A program made the translations under genes and the position numbers. From assembly GCF_000956535.1 (NCBI RefSeq), contig NZ_JYIY01000071.1, positions 23,964 through 87,963 on the forward strand: a stretch of 64,000 bases of DNA. The letters are read 5' to 3'. Shown one piece after another: positions 61,360-64,000 of this stretch. This DNA comes from Microbacterium ginsengisoli (GTDB taxonomy: Bacteria; Actinomycetota; Actinomycetes; Actinomycetales; Microbacteriaceae). A model generated the notes under the pieces. The model did no database searches. It saw only the letters and a list, made by a program, of their open reading frames with translations, and had not been told where the DNA came from. Each line of letters begins with the position of its first letter. Positions within the stretch are counted from its first letter, which is position 1.

Positions 61360-63021
61360 ATGACTCCCACCGCCACGGGCATCGCGCCCACGACGAACTC
61401 CACCCCCACGACCCACGCGGGTCCCGCGATCGAGATCACGGGCCGCCTCGGCGAGCGCTACGACGAGATCCTCACCCCGGACGCCGTCGCCTTCCTCACC
61501 GAGCTCCACCACCGCTTCTCGGGACGCCGCCACGACCGGCTCGCCGACCGCATGCGCCGCCGTTTCGAGATCGGCAACGGCCGCGACCCGCGCTTCCGCG
61601 ACGACACCGCCGCCGTGCGCGCGAACCCCGACTGGAAGGTCGCCGGTGCCGGACCCGGCCTCGAGGACCGCCGCGTCGAGATCACGGGTCCGACCGACCC
61701 CAAGATGACCATCAACGCACTCAACTCGGGCGCCCGCGTGTGGCTCGCCGACCAGGAGGACGCCACCTCGCCGACGTGGAAGAACGTCGTCGAGGGCCAG
61801 CTGTCGCTGTTCGACGCGATCCGCGGCCAGTTGTCGTTCACCAGCCCCGAGGGCAAGGAGTACCGCGTCACCGCCGAGCGCACCCCGACGATCGTGATGC
61901 GTCCGCGCGGCTGGCACCTGGTCGAGAAGCACATCCGCTTCATCGACCGAACGGGCCGCGGGATGGCGGCATCCGGGTCGCTCGTCGACTTCGGGCTGTA
62001 CTTCTTCCACAACGCGCAGCAGCTGATCGCGAACGGCTCGGGTCCGTACTTCTACATCGCCAAGCTCGAGTCGAGCGAGGAGGCGAAGCTGTGGGACGAC
62101 ATCTTCACCTTCAGCGAGGAGTACCTCGGCATCGCGCACGGCACCATCCGTGCCACGGTTCTGATCGAGACGCTGCCGGCCGCGTTCGAGATGGAGGAGA
62201 TCCTCTACGAGCTGCGCGACCACTGCGCGGGCCTGAACGCGGGCCGCTGGGACTACATCTTCTCGATCATCAAGAACTACCGCGGCCGCGGCGCCCGCTT
62301 CGTGCTCCCCGACCGCAGCGACGTGACGATGACGGTGCCGTTCATGCGGGCCTACACCGAACTGCTCGTGAAGACCTGCCACAAGCGCGGCGCCTTCGCG
62401 ATCGGCGGCATGAGCGCGTTCATCCCGAACCGTCGTGACCCCGAGGTGACGCAGCGCGCGTTCGAGAAGGTCGCGGCCGACAAGAAGCGCGAGGCCGGCG
62501 ACGGCTTCGACGGCACCTGGGTCGCCCACCCCGACCTGATCCCGGTGGCGCAGGCCGAGTTCGACGCCGTGCTGGGCGAGAACCCCAACCAGGTGTCGCG
62601 CCAGCGCGACGACGTGGAGGTCACCCCGGCGCAGCTGCTCGACGTGCACATCGGCCTGCCGATCACCGCGGCGGGCGTCCACGGCAACGTGTCGGTGGCG
62701 ATCCGCTACATCGAGGCGTGGCTGCGGGGCCTGGGCGCGGTGGCGCTCGACAACCTCATGGAGGATGCGGCGACCGCCGAGATCAGCCGCTCGCAGGTGT
62801 GGCAGTGGATCCACCAGGACCGTGAGACCGAGGACGGCACCCCCATCACGGTGGCCTACATCGAGGAGCTCATCGCGCAGGTGCTGGGCGAGGTCGACCG
62901 CCGCGACGGCGACCGGTTCGACGACGCGGCAGAGGTGTTCCGCGAGGTGGCGCTGCGAGAGGAGTTCCCGACGTTCCTGACGATCGTGGCCTACTCGCGG
63001 TTCCTCGTCGACACCGAGTGA
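61360..63021 (+). CDS. aceB: Malate synthase A
   Basis: The second enzyme of the glyoxylate shunt, 553 aa, which condenses glyoxylate with acetyl-CoA to malate. Hallmarks are LADQEDATSPTWKN near 128, RPRGWHLVEKH near 183, LPDRSDVTMTVPFMRAY near 310 and GGMSAFIPNRRDPEV near 348. It is of the AceB (A) rather than the GlcB (G) size class. The ATG at 61360 has a short Thr/Pro-rich N-terminal lead. It works with aceA. Confidence 0.96.
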   Translation: MTPTATGIAPTTNSTPTTHAGPAIEITGRLGERYDEILTPDAVAFLTELHHRFSGRRHDRLADRMRRRFEIGNGRDPRFRDDTAAVRANPDWKVAGAGPGLEDRRVEITGPTDPKMTINALNSGARVWLADQEDATSPTWKNVVEGQLSLFDAIRGQLSFTSPEGKEYRVTAERTPTIVMRPRGWHLVEKHIRFIDRTGRGMAASGSLVDFGLYFFHNAQQLIANGSGPYFYIAKLESSEEAKLWDDIFTFSEEYLGIAHGTIRATVLIETLPAAFEMEEILYELRDHCAGLNAGRWDYIFSIIKNYRGRGARFVLPDRSDVTMTVPFMRAYTELLVKTCHKRGAFAIGGMSAFIPNRRDPEVTQRAFEKVAADKKREAGDGFDGTWVAHPDLIPVAQAEFDAVLGENPNQVSRQRDDVEVTPAQLLDVHIGLPITAAGVHGNVSVAIRYIEAWLRGLGAVALDNLMEDAATAEISRSQVWQWIHQDRETEDGTPITVAYIEELIAQVLGEVDRRDGDRFDDAAEVFREVALREEFPTFLTIVAYSRFLVDTE

Positions 63022-63054
63022 GACGGCGCCGCGGGGGGACGCGGCGCGAAAATC

Positions 63055-63087
63055 GGATGCCCCGGGGCCCCGCACCCCGGGGCATCC
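63055..63087. terminator. Stem-loop terminator after aceB
   Basis: Perfect 13-bp arms (63055-63067 and 63075-63087) around a 7-nt loop, 33 bp beyond the aceB stop. The arms are built on GGATGCC/GGCATCC. Confidence 0.75.
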
Positions 63088-63109
63088 GTCTGTCTGCCGG
63101 CAGGATGCC

Positions 63110-63115
63110 TAGGAT
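63110..63115 (+). promoter_or_regulatory. -10 box (TAGGAT) of the oxidoreductase at 63137
   Basis: TAGGAT is 7 nt before an ATG at 63123. This ATG opens a five-codon ORF, not the oxidoreductase itself. Confidence 0.55.
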
Positions 63116-63122
63116 CGCGGGT

Positions 63123-63140
63123 ATGGGAGCGCAGGCATGA
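63123..63140 (+). CDS. Leaderless five-codon upstream ORF
   Basis: ATG GGA GCG CAG GCA TGA encodes MGAQA. The ATG is at leaderless distance (7 nt) from the TAGGAT box, and the TGA overlaps the ATG of the oxidoreductase gene (ATGA). It could let ribosomes enter at the 5' end of a leaderless mRNA and then re-start on the main gene. Very short ORFs can also arise by chance, so this is a proposal. Confidence 0.4.
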   Translation: MGAQA

Positions 63141-64000
63141 CCCGCAACGGTGAGGTGTCGTTCTGGTGGGCGCGTCGGGGCGGGGCGCCCGCGCCGCGCG
63201 CGGCGCTTGCAGGGTCGATCGAGGCGGACGTGTGCATCGTCGGCGCCGGCTACACCGGACTCTGGACGGCGTACTCGCTCGCGGGCCTCGATCCGTCGCT
63301 GCGGATCGCGGTGATCGAGCAGCGCTTCGCGGGCTACGGCGCCTCGGGCCGCAACGGCGGCTGGCTCACCAACTCGGTGACGGGCGGCCGCGAGCGCTAC
63401 GTCCGCAGCCACGGCCGCGAGGCCGCGATCGCCCAGCAGCGCGCGCTCAACGACACGGTCGACGAGGTGCTCGCGGTCGCCGCCCGTGAGGGCATCGACA
63501 TCGGCGCGCACAAGGGCGGCGAACTGACCGTCGCGCGCACGCCCGCCGAGCTCGCGCGGCTGCGCGCGTTCGCCGATGCCGAGGCGGCCTGGCCCCACAC
63601 CGACCTCGAGTGGGCGGATGCCGCGGCCACCGCCGAGCGCGTGCGGGTCGCCGGGGCGCTCGGGTCCCTGTGGCATCCGCACTGCGCGCGCATCGACCCG
63701 GCCGCGCTCGCCGCGGGGCTGGCCGCGGCGGTCGAGCGGCGGGGCGTGACGATCTACGAGCAGACCCGGGTCGAGGAGATCGTGCCGGGCCGCGCGCGCA
63801 CCGCGCACGGCGACGTCAGGGCGCCGATCGTGATCCGCGCGACGGAGGGCTTCACGGCGGGCCTTCCCGCGACCCACCGCACCTGGCTGCCGATGAACTC
63901 GTCGATGATCGTCACCGAGCCGCTGCCGGCGGACGTCGACCCGGAGGCGGTCGTCGCCGCGCTCGCCGCAACGCCTGCTCTTCCCGCGGCTGCGAGCGCG
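63137..64000 (+). CDS. PuuB-like FAD-dependent oxidoreductase (3'-truncated by window)
   Basis: The first 288 residues of a DAO-fold flavoenzyme; the frame is open to the last base. The N-terminus SFWWARRGG is followed by the FAD loop VCIVGAGYTGLWTAYSLAG (residues about 32-50) and the SGRNGGWLTN motif typical of gamma-glutamylputrescine oxidases and related amine oxidases. In the context of the GABA/putrescine genes an amine or amino acid substrate is likely. The ATG at 63137 is coupled to the five-codon ORF before it. Confidence 0.85.
   Translation, partial: MTRNGEVSFWWARRGGAPAPRAALAGSIEADVCIVGAGYTGLWTAYSLAGLDPSLRIAVIEQRFAGYGASGRNGGWLTNSVTGGRERYVRSHGREAAIAQQRALNDTVDEVLAVAAREGIDIGAHKGGELTVARTPAELARLRAFADAEAAWPHTDLEWADAAATAERVRVAGALGSLWHPHCARIDPAALAAGLAAAVERRGVTIYEQTRVEEIVPGRARTAHGDVRAPIVIRATEGFTAGLPATHRTWLPMNSSMIVTEPLPADVDPEAVVAALAATPALPAAASA

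Overview
The window is about 64 kb of high-GC DNA from an actinobacterium, most likely Microbacterium or a close relative in the Microbacteriaceae. This is an inference from several things seen in the sequence: very high GC content, gene order and protein style, many TANNNT -10 boxes placed 6-7 nt before a start codon (leaderless transcripts), LPxTG surface proteins, a RamB-like regulator beside the glyoxylate genes, and heavy use of the motif GGATGCC/GGCATCC. No phage, insertion sequence, integron or CRISPR array was seen. The window looks like ordinary chromosome with some lineage-specific surface and secreted genes.

Layout. 1-3.4 kb: the end of cydD, cydC and an acetyltransferase. 3.5-5.5 kb: two related membrane-anchored XRE-type proteins on either side of another acetyltransferase. 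5.5-12.1 kb: a molybdenum block. modC-modB-modA and a HTH-TOBE gene run leftward, moeB-moeA-moaC-moaD run rightward from a divergent leaderless promoter region, and moaE-moaB run back toward them. 12.2-19.4 kb: an SDR/DUF2867 protein, a Bcr-type exporter, and a three-gene cassette (GAP-family membrane protein, amidohydrolase, MFS carrier). 19.5-22.4 kb: a tandem duplication of a lipoprotein plus secreted PKD-like protein pair, with signs of gene conversion. 22.4-27.5 kb: a sugar ABC importer and a divergent LacI regulator, with two identical palindromic operators.

27.5-38.2 kb: two very large sortase-anchored enzymes, one NucH-type nuclease/5'-nucleotidase and one M1-aminopeptidase/5'-nucleotidase fusion. 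They lie on either side of rplJ-rplL and its attenuated leader. 38.3-44.2 kb: a solitary YqaJ-type nuclease, an MFS-MarR operon with a near-consensus promoter inside an inverted repeat, a quinone-oxidoreductase-like protein, and the lysG/lysE pair. 44.3-47 kb: secE-nusG-rplK-rplA, preceded by tRNA-Trp.

47.1-64 kb is mainly nitrogen and carbon catabolism. gabT, a putrescine-oxidase-like flavoenzyme and a succinate-semialdehyde dehydrogenase form one operon. A PucR regulator, a second aminotransferase and an APC permease form the facing side. Together they suggest uptake of polyamines or GABA and oxidation to succinate. A DeoR-type regulator follows, then ramB, aceA and aceB (the glyoxylate shunt, which would let C2 units be assimilated), and finally the start of a PuuB-like oxidoreductase cut by the window edge.

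The features most worth a second look are the M1/5'-nucleotidase fusion, the gene-converted secreted pair, a leaderless five-codon ORF overlapping a start codon, a probable AUA-initiated leaderless gene, and the motif bias around GGATGCC.
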